From contig NZ_JAHCBF010000001.1 in the NCBI RefSeq assembly GCF_018398395.1, positions 1-64,000 on the forward strand: a stretch of 64,000 bases of DNA, in the 5' to 3' direction. Of this stretch, positions 52,999 to 61,530 are shown in pieces; position 1 is the stretch's first letter, and each line of letters begins with the position of its first letter. The DNA comes from Croceicoccus gelatinilyticus (GTDB lineage: Bacteria; Pseudomonadota; Alphaproteobacteria; Sphingomonadales; Sphingomonadaceae). The notes below the pieces were generated by a model. It worked only from the letters and a program-made list of their open reading frames with translations, was not told the DNA's origin and ran no database searches. The translations under genes and the position numbers were made by a program.

Positions 52999-54405
52999 TC
53001 AGTCGGCGGCGTTGAGGTACCGGTCGAGCGCCTGGTGGAAGTGGCGGATGCGCACTTCTTGGTAGTCGCCCAGTTCGACGCGCTGGTTCTTCGATGCCTT
53101 CAGGCCTTCGTGGCACAGTTCCATGTTCTCCATGTCCTGATCGACCACGTCGCCCAGCACGCCCAGTTCCGGCGCATCGGACCAGTTCTCGTCCTCAGCC
53201 AGCAAGTGCATCGGCACGCCTGCGGGACGCGGCTGGCCTTCGGGAACGCGGGCAAGCACGCGCACTTCCATCAGGCAGGCATTCTCGTCCGGCCAGGGAC
53301 GCCAGCGATAGACGATGTTCGGCATGAACCCGCCCCAAGGCGCGAAGTTCGGGAAGACGTTGTAGACCAGCGCGTCGAGCAGTTCGCTTTCCGACACCTT
53401 GGAATAGTCGCCGCCGAACGTGCGCTCGCTCGTCTTGCGCATCGCCTCGCCAAGCGCCTGACGCGCGGTCAGGCCGGTGGGGACGGCGATGTTGTAGTCG
53501 TCCTTTTCGGCGTCGTAATTGTCGGCGCTGCGCCCGTTGTACTTCACGAACTCGTCGACGATCCACTGCTGCGGCAGGTCGTGCTGCTGCACATGCGGGC
53601 TCATCGTGCCGAACGGCGTGTAGTTCACGTTCACGTGGTCGCCCAGCACGTGGTATGCCGCATTGGCATCGCCGGTGAACGGCATGAGCTGCGGGTGCGT
53701 GGCATAGGCGTGATAGCTTTCCATGAAAGCTTCCATCACGATCTTCCAGTTCGCCTTCACGACCTTGCCGACCCATGCGACGGTCGTGCAATCCTCGTGC
53801 CGCCAGCGTTCGAAGAACTGGGGCAGGGGGGCGAGGAATTCCTCGATAGACGGGCCTTCCTCGGCATCGCGCACGAAGACATATCCGCCCCAGCGCGCGA
53901 CGCTGGCTTCGGGCAGCTTCATCTGCTCGTCGCTCAGGTGGCCGAAGTCCCAGCGGCAGGGGATCGAATTCAGCGTGCCGTCGGTATTCCACGTAAAGGC
54001 GTGAAACGGGCAGACGAACTTTTCTGCCGAGCCGCAATCCGTCTTCAGTTTGCGCCCGCGATGCAGGCACACGTTGTGGAAGGCGCGGATGGAACCGTCG
54101 TCCTGTCGCACGATGAGGTAGGAGCGGCCCACGTTCTCGTAGGTGACATAGTCGCCGGGTTCGGGAAGGTCTTCCTCGCGCGTGGCGAATTGCCAGACGG
54201 CGGGCCACATCTTCGTCTTTTCTGCCTCAAAGAACTCGGGCGAATAGTAGCGGGAGGCATCGATCGCCTCGGACCCGAGATACTCGTAGCGGTCCTCGGC
54301 CATGAAGGCGGGCGGCTGGATATCGTCAGCGGCCAGGATTTCTTCCCAGCCGGGTCCCGGACAGCGGGCGACGTCCATGCGTCCGCGCGGATCTGCTTCT
54401 GCCAT
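52999..54405 (-). CDS. Rieske oxygenase alpha subunit B
   Basis: A 468-residue large subunit, longer than the others because of an N-terminal extension (about 50 residues) before MWPAVWQFATREEDL. Rieske ligands are Cys113-x-His115 (NVCLHRGRKL) and Cys132-x2-His135 (FVCPFHAFTW). The iron site is in MEAFMESYHAYATHPQL. It differs clearly from subunit A, so it likely acts on another intermediate. It is probably the first gene of a two-gene transcript with subunit A. Its C-terminus (YQEVRIRHFHQALDRYL) matches the partial gene at 63895-64000. Confidence 0.92.
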   Translation of the reverse strand: MAEADPRGRMDVARCPGPGWEEILAADDIQPPAFMAEDRYEYLGSEAIDASRYYSPEFFEAEKTKMWPAVWQFATREEDLPEPGDYVTYENVGRSYLIVRQDDGSIRAFHNVCLHRGRKLKTDCGSAEKFVCPFHAFTWNTDGTLNSIPCRWDFGHLSDEQMKLPEASVARWGGYVFVRDAEEGPSIEEFLAPLPQFFERWRHEDCTTVAWVGKVVKANWKIVMEAFMESYHAYATHPQLMPFTGDANAAYHVLGDHVNVNYTPFGTMSPHVQQHDLPQQWIVDEFVKYNGRSADNYDAEKDDYNIAVPTGLTARQALGEAMRKTSERTFGGDYSKVSESELLDALVYNVFPNFAPWGGFMPNIVYRWRPWPDENACLMEVRVLARVPEGQPRPAGVPMHLLAEDENWSDAPELGVLGDVVDQDMENMELCHEGLKASKNQRVELGDYQEVRIRHFHQALDRYLNAAD

Positions 54406-54464
54406 GTCGGCATCCTCCTCGTATCTTTCGAGGAGAAGAATACCGGACCGGCGCGCGGCGCTGT

Positions 54465-54478
54465 TTGACGAGGGTCAA
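54465..54478. promoter_or_regulatory. FNR/FixK-like box upstream of the Rieske B gene
   Basis: TTGAC-GAGG-GTCAA, matching the TTG(A/C)-N6-(T/G)CAA pattern bound by CRP/FNR-family regulators, about 60 bases before the ATG of the Rieske B gene and next to the upstream terminator. No such regulator gene is in the window. Confidence 0.35.
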
Positions 54479-54544
54479 GAAAAATGCCCCTCCACCCCTG
54501 CGCTTTTGACTAGGTCAGTCGCCAGCGTCAGGGGTGAAGGGGCA
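54479..54544 (-). terminator. Rho-independent terminator of the SDR gene
   Basis: TGCCCCTCCACCCCTG (54485-54500) pairs with CAGGGGTGAAGGGGCA (54529-54544), one mismatch. On the minus strand the stem ends in ATTTTTCTT, so it stops transcripts from the SDR at 54594-55355 before they reach the Rieske genes, which therefore need their own promoter. Confidence 0.8.
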
Positions 54545-54593
54545 GTGGGGTGGAGGATGGCGGCCCCTTACGGGGCCACGCTCCATGAGATGG

Positions 54594-55355
54594 TTAGAAC
54601 TGGACGCGCTTCGTGATGCCGTTGTCGACGACGATGTTCGCACCCAGCACGCCGGCTGCGGCCGGCGAGGCAATGAAGACGACCGTGCGGGCCAGTTCTT
54701 CGCCCGTGGTCATCTTGCCGGTGGGGATCTGGGACATGATCGAATCGTAGAATTCGGTCACGTTCTCCTTGATGTAGGCCCACGGACCGTCTTCGCAGAA
54801 AACCGGGCCCGGCGTGATGCAATTGACGCGGATACCCTTGGGGGCCAGCGCCTGCGCCTGTGCCGAGGCGTAGTTCATCACTGCGGCCTTGATGGCGTTG
54901 TACGGCTGCACGCCCATGAATTCCTCGACCGCGCCGGTCGAGCTGATGCACAGGATCGAACCGGCATCGGACTTTTCAAGGTGCGGCAGGGCAGCGGCGA
55001 TGCCGCGGCGCATCGGCAGGATATCGGTCTTCAGGATGGTTTCCCAGGCCTGGTCGGTGTCTTCGCCCGGGTTGGCCGACGTGAAGCTGATGAAGATGTC
55101 GCAGCCGCCGAGTGCTTCTGCTGCCTTGTCGACGAAAGCGGGGACCGCTTCGGCGTCAGTCGCGTCTAGAGCTTCGGAGTAGACCTTCACGCCCGAGGGC
55201 TGAAGTTCGCCGACGACCTTGTCGACCTTTTCCTGCGAACGACCGCAGATGGCGACATCGCAACCTTCTGCTGCAAATGCCTGTGCAACTTTGCGGCCGA
55301 TGCCGCCGTTTGCGCCGACGAGAATGGCTTTCTTGCCCTTGAGGCCGAGGTCCAT
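54594..55355 (-). CDS. SDR family oxidoreductase
   Basis: A 253-residue SDR: AILVGANGGIGRKVAQAFAAEGCDVAICGR, SSTGAVEEFMGVQPYNAIKAAVMNYAS with Tyr-x3-Lys, CITPGPVFCEDGPW, and ANIVVDNGITKRVQF. The ATG at 55355 is chosen because the N-terminal strand begins there; the open frame upstream is without coding character. It is monocistronic, with a strong terminator behind, and is divergent from the SDR-flavoprotein operon. Confidence 0.9.
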   Translation of the reverse strand: MDLGLKGKKAILVGANGGIGRKVAQAFAAEGCDVAICGRSQEKVDKVVGELQPSGVKVYSEALDATDAEAVPAFVDKAAEALGGCDIFISFTSANPGEDTDQAWETILKTDILPMRRGIAAALPHLEKSDAGSILCISSTGAVEEFMGVQPYNAIKAAVMNYASAQAQALAPKGIRVNCITPGPVFCEDGPWAYIKENVTEFYDSIMSQIPTGKMTTGEELARTVVFIASPAAAGVLGANIVVDNGITKRVQF

Positions 55356-55503
55356 GCGACGATCCTTTCCCTGAAATAGAAACCTGATTGATTGAAGCCG
55401 ATAGTAGGTACTGCCCCCGCCAGCTTCGACTAACGTTTTGCGCAGTCCCTTCACGCGGGCGCGCGATGTTACGCCTCTGTCCAATGAGAGAGGGAGAATT
55501 GCG

Positions 55504-56310
55504 ATGGGTAGGCTCGAAGGCAAGCGTGCACTGATCCTTGGTGCGAGTAGCGAAGGCAACATGGGTCAGGTCATGGCCCGCCGCTTCATGGATGAGGGCG
55601 CGACCGTCATGGTCTCGGGGCGCAAGCAGGCGGTTCTGGACGATTTCGCGAAAGACACCGGTTGCCTTGCACACGCTTGCGACCTGACCGACGAGGCGAG
55701 CGTCAACGCGTTGCTGGATGCCGCAGCAGAGCAGATGGGCGGTGTCGACATTGCCGTCAACGCCACCGGTTGGGGGCTGCTCACGCCCTTCCTCGACAAT
55801 ACGCGCGAACAGCTTGAACAGATGAGCGCGCTTCAACTCATCGGCCCGTTCCAGTTCTACCAGGCCTGCGTGCGCAAGATGGCCAAGTCGCACGGCGGCG
55901 ACGGCGGCTCTATCATCCAGATCAGTTCGGCCACGGCGAAGATCATGCTGTGGGATCACTCCGCCTACATGGGCACGAAGGCAGCAACCGATCACATCAT
56001 CCGCTGCGTCGCGAACGAATTCGGCTGCGAGGGGATTCGCGCAAACTCGATCTCGCCGGGCCTTACCGAGACTCCGATGACGTCAGATGCAGGGCAAGTG
56101 CCCGGGCTCTTCGAAAGCTTCGTAAAAGGATATCCGCTCGGCCGTTATGGCACGAGCGACGACATTGCCGCCGCCGCTGTTTTCCTGGCGAGCGACGAAT
56201 GTTTCATGACTGGTGAGAACCTGCAGGTGAACGGCGGGCTATGCCTGCGCGGCAATCCCACGCCTGACGAGATGCAGGCCAGCATCGCCGCCGCGGCGGA
56301 GGGTAATTGA
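55504..56310 (+). CDS. SDR family oxidoreductase (with the KstD-like gene)
   Basis: A 268-residue SDR: RALILGASSEGNMGQVMARRF (a variant GxxxxGxxG cofactor loop), NATGWGLLTPFLDN, SSATAKIMLWDHSAYMGTKAATDH with Tyr-x3-Lys, and ISPGLTETPM. The ATG at 55504 follows GAGAGGGAG. It is co-transcribed with the flavoprotein gene that follows (the SDR stop lies two bases before that gene's ATG). Confidence 0.9.
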   Translation: MGRLEGKRALILGASSEGNMGQVMARRFMDEGATVMVSGRKQAVLDDFAKDTGCLAHACDLTDEASVNALLDAAAEQMGGVDIAVNATGWGLLTPFLDNTREQLEQMSALQLIGPFQFYQACVRKMAKSHGGDGGSIIQISSATAKIMLWDHSAYMGTKAATDHIIRCVANEFGCEGIRANSISPGLTETPMTSDAGQVPGLFESFVKGYPLGRYGTSDDIAAAAVFLASDECFMTGENLQVNGGLCLRGNPTPDEMQASIAAAAEGN

Positions 56311-56312
56311 AC

Positions 56313-57779
56313 ATGAAGGAAGTGCCGGAACTGCTGTCTGCGGATGCGATCTCCAGCTGGGACCGCGAATGCGACGTTGTCGTCATCGGACAGGGCGTAG
56401 CCGGAACCTGCGCAGCGCTCGAAGCGCACCGTGCGGGCGCCGAAGTGCTGATCGTCGAACGCGCCTCAGGCGGCGGCGGGGCGAGCGCGATGTCCTCGGG
56501 CATCTACTACCTCGGCGGCGGCACGGCGGTGCAGAAGGCCATGGGCTATGAAGACACGCCCGATGAAATGGCTGCCTACATGATGGCAAGCTGCGATCCA
56601 CTTGATCCCGTAGCCGTGCGCAGCTTCTGCGACGACGGTCCGGCTCATTTCGACTGGCTGGAAGAGCAGGGGCTTCCCTTCGAGCGGACCGAGTTCAAGG
56701 GCAAGGCGGTGTTCCTCAACGACACGACCTGCCTGATGGGCACCGGTAACGAGAAGCTGTGGCCCTACAACAAGATCGCCAAGCCTGCCCCGCGCGGCCA
56801 CAAGGTGGCGGGCACGGGCGAGAATGCTGGCCACACCGGCATGGCCCCGCTGCTGCAGAAGTGCGAGGACGAAGGGATTGCCGCGATCTACGACAGCGGC
56901 GTTACTGCGCTGGTTGCCGATGCATCGGGCCGGATCGTCGGCGTGCAGATCAAGCAAACCGATGGCACGATCTATGCGAAGGCGCGCCGCGGCGTGATCA
57001 TCGCTGCGGGCAGCTTCAATCTCAATCGCGAGATGATCGCCGAGAACATCCCGCTGCTGGGCGAAACGAGCGAACCGCTCGGCATTCCGAGCAACGATGG
57101 TGCGGGCGTGCTGCTGGGTCTTTCGGCAGGCGCTGGGACAAGCGCGATGGACGGGGTGATTCCGACCGCGTCGATCTACCCGCCGGGGCAGCTCATCAAG
57201 GGCATCGTCGTCAACAAGCGCGGCGAACGGTTCGTGGCCGAAGACAGCTATCACGGCCGCACCGCGAACTTCGTGATGGAGCAGCCCGAGCAGAAGGCCT
57301 ACCTGATCGTCGACAGCGAGATTTTCGCCTACCCCGAGATCCCGACCGCCAATCACACGCTGATCGACGGCTATGAAACGATCGAGGAAATGGAGGCCGG
57401 TCTCGACCTGCCGACGGGTTCGCTGGTGAAAACGATGGCGTTCTACAACGAAAATGCAGCAGAGGGCCGCGACCCGCTGCTGCACAAGGATGCTTCGTGG
57501 CTCAAGCCGCTGGACCAGGGGCCGTGGGCAGCGTTCGACATATCGTTTGACCGTTCGACCTACCTGTTCATCACGCTTGGCGGGTTGAAGTCGGGTCCGA
57601 ACGGCGAATGCCTCAACCCGCATAGCGAGCCGATCCCGGGCCTCTATGTCGTGGGGGCCAGTGCGGCGCACATTCCGCGCACCGGCAAGTCCTATGCCAG
57701 CGGCATGAGTCTTGGGCCCGGCAGCTATTTCGGCCGCCGCGCCGGTCGCCATGCAGCCGGCGCGAACTGGCAGGGTTGA
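56313..57779 (+). CDS. FAD-dependent 3-ketosteroid dehydrogenase-like flavoprotein
   Basis: A 488-residue FAD_binding_2 protein: VVVIGQGVAGTCAALEAHRAGAEVLIVERA (FAD motif, residues about 22-51), GGGGASAMSSGIYYLGGG, RRGVIIAAGSFNLNREM, GIVVNKRGERFVAEDSYHGR, and the C-terminal GLYVVGASAAHIPRTGKSYASGMSLGPGSYFGRRAG. The layout fits 3-ketosteroid-delta1-dehydrogenases and related fumarate reductase-type flavoproteins, so a ring or enoyl C-C dehydrogenation is likely. GGAGG precedes the ATG at 56313; a TTG six bases earlier is less likely. Confidence 0.85.
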   Translation: MKEVPELLSADAISSWDRECDVVVIGQGVAGTCAALEAHRAGAEVLIVERASGGGGASAMSSGIYYLGGGTAVQKAMGYEDTPDEMAAYMMASCDPLDPVAVRSFCDDGPAHFDWLEEQGLPFERTEFKGKAVFLNDTTCLMGTGNEKLWPYNKIAKPAPRGHKVAGTGENAGHTGMAPLLQKCEDEGIAAIYDSGVTALVADASGRIVGVQIKQTDGTIYAKARRGVIIAAGSFNLNREMIAENIPLLGETSEPLGIPSNDGAGVLLGLSAGAGTSAMDGVIPTASIYPPGQLIKGIVVNKRGERFVAEDSYHGRTANFVMEQPEQKAYLIVDSEIFAYPEIPTANHTLIDGYETIEEMEAGLDLPTGSLVKTMAFYNENAAEGRDPLLHKDASWLKPLDQGPWAAFDISFDRSTYLFITLGGLKSGPNGECLNPHSEPIPGLYVVGASAAHIPRTGKSYASGMSLGPGSYFGRRAGRHAAGANWQG

Positions 57780-57796
57780 GCGTCTAGCAGGCCTGC

Positions 57797-58432
57797 TTAA
57801 CGACCGAGCCGTTCGATCGCCTGGGCGGCGCGGTCCAGTTCGGCCGCGATGTCAAGGATCAGCGCATCATCCGACTTCTCGTCGGACAGGCGCTGCATCG
57901 TCGCGGTGCGCAGGTTCATCATCGCCCGCTTTACAGGGCCCCGATCGACGCGGCCTGCAACGCTGGCGATTGCGGACAGCTTTTCGCGCGCGGCGGCAAG
58001 CGTGTCCTTTTCCTCCTCAAGAACGGCCTTGCCCGCATCGGTGATCGCAAAGCTGCGGCGGGTTTCGCCGTCATCGGCCTCGCGCACGAGGTCCATGTCG
58101 GCCAGCATCGTCAGCAGCGGGTAGAGCACGCCGGGGCTGGGCTTGTAGGCATCACTGGTGGTTTCCGCGAAAAGGCGGATCAGGTCATAGCCGTGGCGGG
58201 GGCCATGTTCGTCGAGCATGGCCAGGACGAGAACGCGAAGTTCGTCGCCGCTGAAGCGCTTGCCGCGCCGACCGCCACCGCGAAGTCCGCCACCGCCACG
58301 CGGGCCATGACCGCGACCACGAGGGCCGAAGCCGCCGCGAAAATCGCCGCCCATGCCGAAAGTTTCATCAAATGGGCCGCGAGGCCCACGATGCGCGTGA
58401 CGACCACGCGCGAAGTTTTTTCCGTGTTTCAT
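57797..58432 (-). CDS. PadR family transcriptional regulator with Arg/Gly-rich N-terminus
   Basis: A 211-residue PadR regulator. Residues about 1-60 are an Arg/Gly/His-rich tail (GPRGPFDETFGMGGDFRGGFGPRGRGHGPRGGGG), then the PadR winged helix: ELRVLVLAMLDEHGPRHGYDLIRLFAETTSDAYKPSPGVLYPLLTMLADMDLVREADDGETRRSFAITDAGK, and a C-terminal helix. PadR proteins repress phenolic-acid or related catabolic genes. Its likely target is the adjacent acyl-CoA ligase gene and itself. The basic tail is a known but unusual feature of some members. Confidence 0.9.
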   Translation of the reverse strand: MKHGKNFARGRHAHRGPRGPFDETFGMGGDFRGGFGPRGRGHGPRGGGGLRGGGRRGKRFSGDELRVLVLAMLDEHGPRHGYDLIRLFAETTSDAYKPSPGVLYPLLTMLADMDLVREADDGETRRSFAITDAGKAVLEEEKDTLAAAREKLSAIASVAGRVDRGPVKRAMMNLRTATMQRLSDEKSDDALILDIAAELDRAAQAIERLGR

Positions 58433-58456
58433 CACACGGTAGATAGCTCAGCCGAA

Positions 58457-58478
58457 AGATATCTCAAGATATATCTTG
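58457..58478. promoter_or_regulatory. Candidate PadR operator
   Basis: AGATATCT (58457-58464) directly followed by the perfect 14-bp palindrome CAAGATATATCTTG (58465-58478), between the padR-type gene start and the end of the acyl-CoA ligase gene. AT-rich palindromes of the ATATCTT type are common PadR sites. About four 14-bp palindromes are expected by chance in this window, but not two abutting in a 60-base promoter gap. Confidence 0.5.
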
Positions 58479-58494
58479 TAACGCTAAGTAACAG

Positions 58495-60126
58495 TCAGGC
58501 CTCCGCGCGCTCTCCCTCGATCTTCGCCTTCACGTCGGCTCGCAACTGGTCCTTGCGGATCTTGCCCGATGCGGTGCGCGGATAGTCGTCGACGAATTCG
58601 AAGCGTTCGGGGGTCTTCTGCTTGGCAAGCCCGCTCGCCTGCACATGGGCGCAGAGCACCTCGATCGTGGCCGGTTCGCCGACCGAGATGATGTAGGCGC
58701 AAACGCCTTCGCCCAGTCGTTCGTGCGGCATTGCCACGACGCTGGCATCGCGGACTTGCGGGTGGGTGCGAAGGACATCCTCGATCTCGACGGCGCTGAT
58801 ATTCTCGCCGCCGCGAATGATGAGGTCCTTTTTGCGGCCCGTGATCGTGACCGCGCCGTTCGGCGACAGGGTGCCGAGATCGCCGGTCTTGAAGTAACCC
58901 TCGGCATCGAAGGCCGCCGCGCTCTGCGCCTCGTCGGCATAGCCGAGCATCATGGAGGGGCCGCGCGCAAGGATTTCGCCTTCGACATCGCGGGGCAGGG
59001 GATTGCCGTCGTCGTCGACGATCTTGACCTCGTAGTCGACGACTTCGCCATCTGTCGTCGCGGCCAGCGCCTCGTCGTGCGGCCAGCCGAAGGTGACCAG
59101 CGGAACCTCGCTTGCGCCGAAGACGCGGAAGGCCTGCAGGTTGTCGAATGCCGAATTGGCCGCCGGGATCAGGTCGGGCGGAACCGCCGCGCCGCCGCAC
59201 GCAAAGACCTTCATCGAAGGAAGGCGGGTGCCGGCATTGCGCGCGGCATCGGCCAGTTCGACAAGGAACGGCGTTGCCGCGACCGTGCCGCTGACTTCGT
59301 ATTCCTGAATCAGAGCAAGCGCGTCCTGCGCGTTCCACGCCTCCATCAGCACGACGCGCACGCCGGCGATGAAAGGGCATTCGAGACCGTTGGCATAGCC
59401 CGAGATGTGGGTGACGGGCGAGGGCATGATCATCGTCTCGCCCTTGCCGATGCCCCAGTGGCCATAGCTCTTGCGCACGATGTTCTCGAGCGTTTCATGG
59501 CTGTGCAGTACGCCCTTGGGACGACCCGTCGTACCGGATGTGAACAGCACCATCTTGACCGAGCCGGGGTCGACTTCAGGCGCGATGTCGTCAAGCGCGC
59601 GGCCTTCCTCGACCAGGGCGGCAAGGTCGTTCGCGCCGTCGCCGCGCACGGTAAAGACATGTTCGAGATCGGGAAGCTTGGGGCTCAGCCGTTCTGCCAT
59701 TTCGGAGAAGTCGAAGCGGCGGAACGTGGTGCAGGTGAAGATGGCGCGGGCGCGGCAGTCGCGCAGCATCAGTTCAACCTCGGCATCGCGGTAGATCGGG
59801 ACGATCGGGTTCACGACCAGCCCTGCGATCGCGCAGGCAAGGTTGAGCACTGCGGCTTCGTGCCAGTTGGGCGTCTGGAAGGCGACCACATCGCCCGGCT
59901 CCAGCCCGCGGGCGGCCAGCGCATTTGCCAGTGCCTGCGCATCGGCGAGCCACTGCGAGAAAGTCAGTGAACGGACGCCATCTACTATGGCCACGAAATC
60001 GGGGTCTGTGGCGGCGCGTTCGCGTGCAAGATCCGCGATCGTCTTTCCGCTCCACTGGTCCGCAAACCGCGCAAGATGCTGCGGCGGAAGGTCCAGCCAT
60101 TTCCACGGCATGTCGAGTTTGGCCAT
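58495..60126 (-). CDS. Acyl-CoA/aryl-CoA ligase, AMP-forming
   Basis: A 543-residue ANL ligase: MVLFTSGTTGRPKGVLHSHET, RVFGASEVPLVTFG, GYFKTGDLGTLSPNGAVTITGRKKDLIIRGGENISAVEIEDVLRTHP, and the catalytic Lys in YPRTASGKIRKDQL. It is of the cyclohexanecarboxylate/long-chain type by overall look, and probably forms the CoA ester that starts beta-oxidation of a side chain or ring-cleavage product. ATG 60126 is preceded by AGGAG. It is divergent from the Rieske C operon. Confidence 0.9.
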   Translation of the reverse strand: MAKLDMPWKWLDLPPQHLARFADQWSGKTIADLARERAATDPDFVAIVDGVRSLTFSQWLADAQALANALAARGLEPGDVVAFQTPNWHEAAVLNLACAIAGLVVNPIVPIYRDAEVELMLRDCRARAIFTCTTFRRFDFSEMAERLSPKLPDLEHVFTVRGDGANDLAALVEEGRALDDIAPEVDPGSVKMVLFTSGTTGRPKGVLHSHETLENIVRKSYGHWGIGKGETMIMPSPVTHISGYANGLECPFIAGVRVVLMEAWNAQDALALIQEYEVSGTVAATPFLVELADAARNAGTRLPSMKVFACGGAAVPPDLIPAANSAFDNLQAFRVFGASEVPLVTFGWPHDEALAATTDGEVVDYEVKIVDDDGNPLPRDVEGEILARGPSMMLGYADEAQSAAAFDAEGYFKTGDLGTLSPNGAVTITGRKKDLIIRGGENISAVEIEDVLRTHPQVRDASVVAMPHERLGEGVCAYIISVGEPATIEVLCAHVQASGLAKQKTPERFEFVDDYPRTASGKIRKDQLRADVKAKIEGERAEA

Positions 60127-60341
60127 CTTCAAGCTCCTGTTCCCGTCCCGTCTTGTCGCGGGAACGTCGCGCCGCTTCCATTGGCGAAAAGAGTAGGCGC
60201 GAGCGCGCCCGCACGTGCCCGCGTGCAGATCACCTGTCATCTTGGGCAGGTTGTGCAGGTTAGCGCAAGGATGCAGCGTGCAGGGGTTGGAGATCAGTTC
60301 GCGCCAATGCGCGACGACACGTTTCTTGGGAGAGAACCACG

Positions 60342-61529
60342 ATGGACCGCGCAGCGCGCATCGGGCAGCTTGGCGACGTCGCCGAAGTCATGCTCGGCTA
60401 TGTCGAAAACAAGACCACATTTCAGGGCGAGGGTACGCTGAAGGTGCCGTCGGCGTCCTATTGCGACGAGGAAATCTACCAGAAAGAGATCGACCTCGTC
60501 TTCAAGAAGCTGCCCCTCATGCTGGCCTTCACTGCCGAGATGCCGAACCCCGGCGACTACAAGGCGATGGAAGCGGTCGGCATGCCGGTGCTGATCACGC
60601 GCGACAAGGACGGTACGGTTCGCGCTTTCCTGAACGTGTGTTCGCACCGCGGCGCGCCGGTGGCCGATGAAGGCTATGGCAATTGCCCGCGCTTTACCTG
60701 CAAATACCATGCATGGACTTTCGGCCGTGATGGCAAGCTGATCGGTATTTCCGATCGCCAGACTTTCGGCGACGTCGACAAGTCCGAACGTGGCCTGCGC
60801 CAGCTTCCTTGTGAAGAGCGTGCGGGCATGATCTTCGTCAGCCTCGACCCGGAAGGTTCGTTCGACCTCGACGAGTATTTCCGCGGCTACCTCGGCGATT
60901 TCGAGGACATGAACTTCAAGGACTGGCACTACGTCGGCAATCGCACGATCCACGGTGCCAACTGGAAGATCGCGTTTGACGGTTATCTCGAAGGCTATCA
61001 CTTCCAGTCGCTGCACCCCGAAACGATCTTTCCGCGCACGCCGTCGAACACGATGCACTATGAGGGCTTCGGTCCTTCGATGCGCATCGGTTTCCCGCAG
61101 CACGAGATCAAGGACCTCTTGAAAGATGTCTCGCGCGAGGAGTGGGGGACGCGCGAAAACTACGGATACGACTTCGTGCGCATCCTTTTCCCGAACGTGT
61201 CTATCTTCGTCGCGTCGGAAATCACGCAGGTCGCACAGCTCTTCCCCGGGCCGACGCCCGACAAGAACCGTACCGTGCTGAATTATCTCTGCCGCGAAGC
61301 GCCAAAGACGCCCGAGGAAGAGGAAAAGCTGCAGGGCATGGCCACCTTCTTCCGCGACGTGACTTACGAGGAAGACTACGTCATCGGCATGGAAATCCAG
61401 AAGGGCCTGGAATCCGGCGCGCACGAGGAACTGATCTTCGGCAAGAACGAGCGCGGCAACCAGTACTTCCACGAATGGCTGAACTGGTACCTGGCAGAGG
61501 ATCCCTCGGCACCCGAACCGCAGATGTGA
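60342..61529 (+). CDS. Rieske oxygenase alpha subunit C
   Basis: A 395-residue large subunit closely related to subunit A. Rieske ligands: Cys100-x-His102 (NVCSHRGAPV) and Cys120-x2-His123 (FTCKYHAWTF). Lys follows the second Cys where most relatives have Pro. The iron site lies in FDGYLEGYHFQSLHPET. GGAG is well placed before the ATG. It heads a three-gene operon with the TIM-barrel and EthD genes. No beta subunit. Confidence 0.92.
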   Translation: MDRAARIGQLGDVAEVMLGYVENKTTFQGEGTLKVPSASYCDEEIYQKEIDLVFKKLPLMLAFTAEMPNPGDYKAMEAVGMPVLITRDKDGTVRAFLNVCSHRGAPVADEGYGNCPRFTCKYHAWTFGRDGKLIGISDRQTFGDVDKSERGLRQLPCEERAGMIFVSLDPEGSFDLDEYFRGYLGDFEDMNFKDWHYVGNRTIHGANWKIAFDGYLEGYHFQSLHPETIFPRTPSNTMHYEGFGPSMRIGFPQHEIKDLLKDVSREEWGTRENYGYDFVRILFPNVSIFVASEITQVAQLFPGPTPDKNRTVLNYLCREAPKTPEEEEKLQGMATFFRDVTYEEDYVIGMEIQKGLESGAHEELIFGKNERGNQYFHEWLNWYLAEDPSAPEPQM

Positions 61530-61530
61530 C

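Noticed and set aside
52996-54468. A 490-codon plus-strand open frame across the Rieske B gene
   Set aside because: It mirrors the real minus-strand gene in GC-rich DNA; the translation is rich in His, Arg and Val with no domain, whereas the opposite strand has intact Rieske motifs.
56466-57752. A 428-codon minus-strand open frame across the flavoprotein gene
   Set aside because: Antisense shadow without domains; the plus strand has the FAD motif.
58645-59970. A 441-codon plus-strand open frame across the acyl-CoA ligase gene
   Set aside because: Antisense shadow; the ligase on the minus strand has all ANL motifs.
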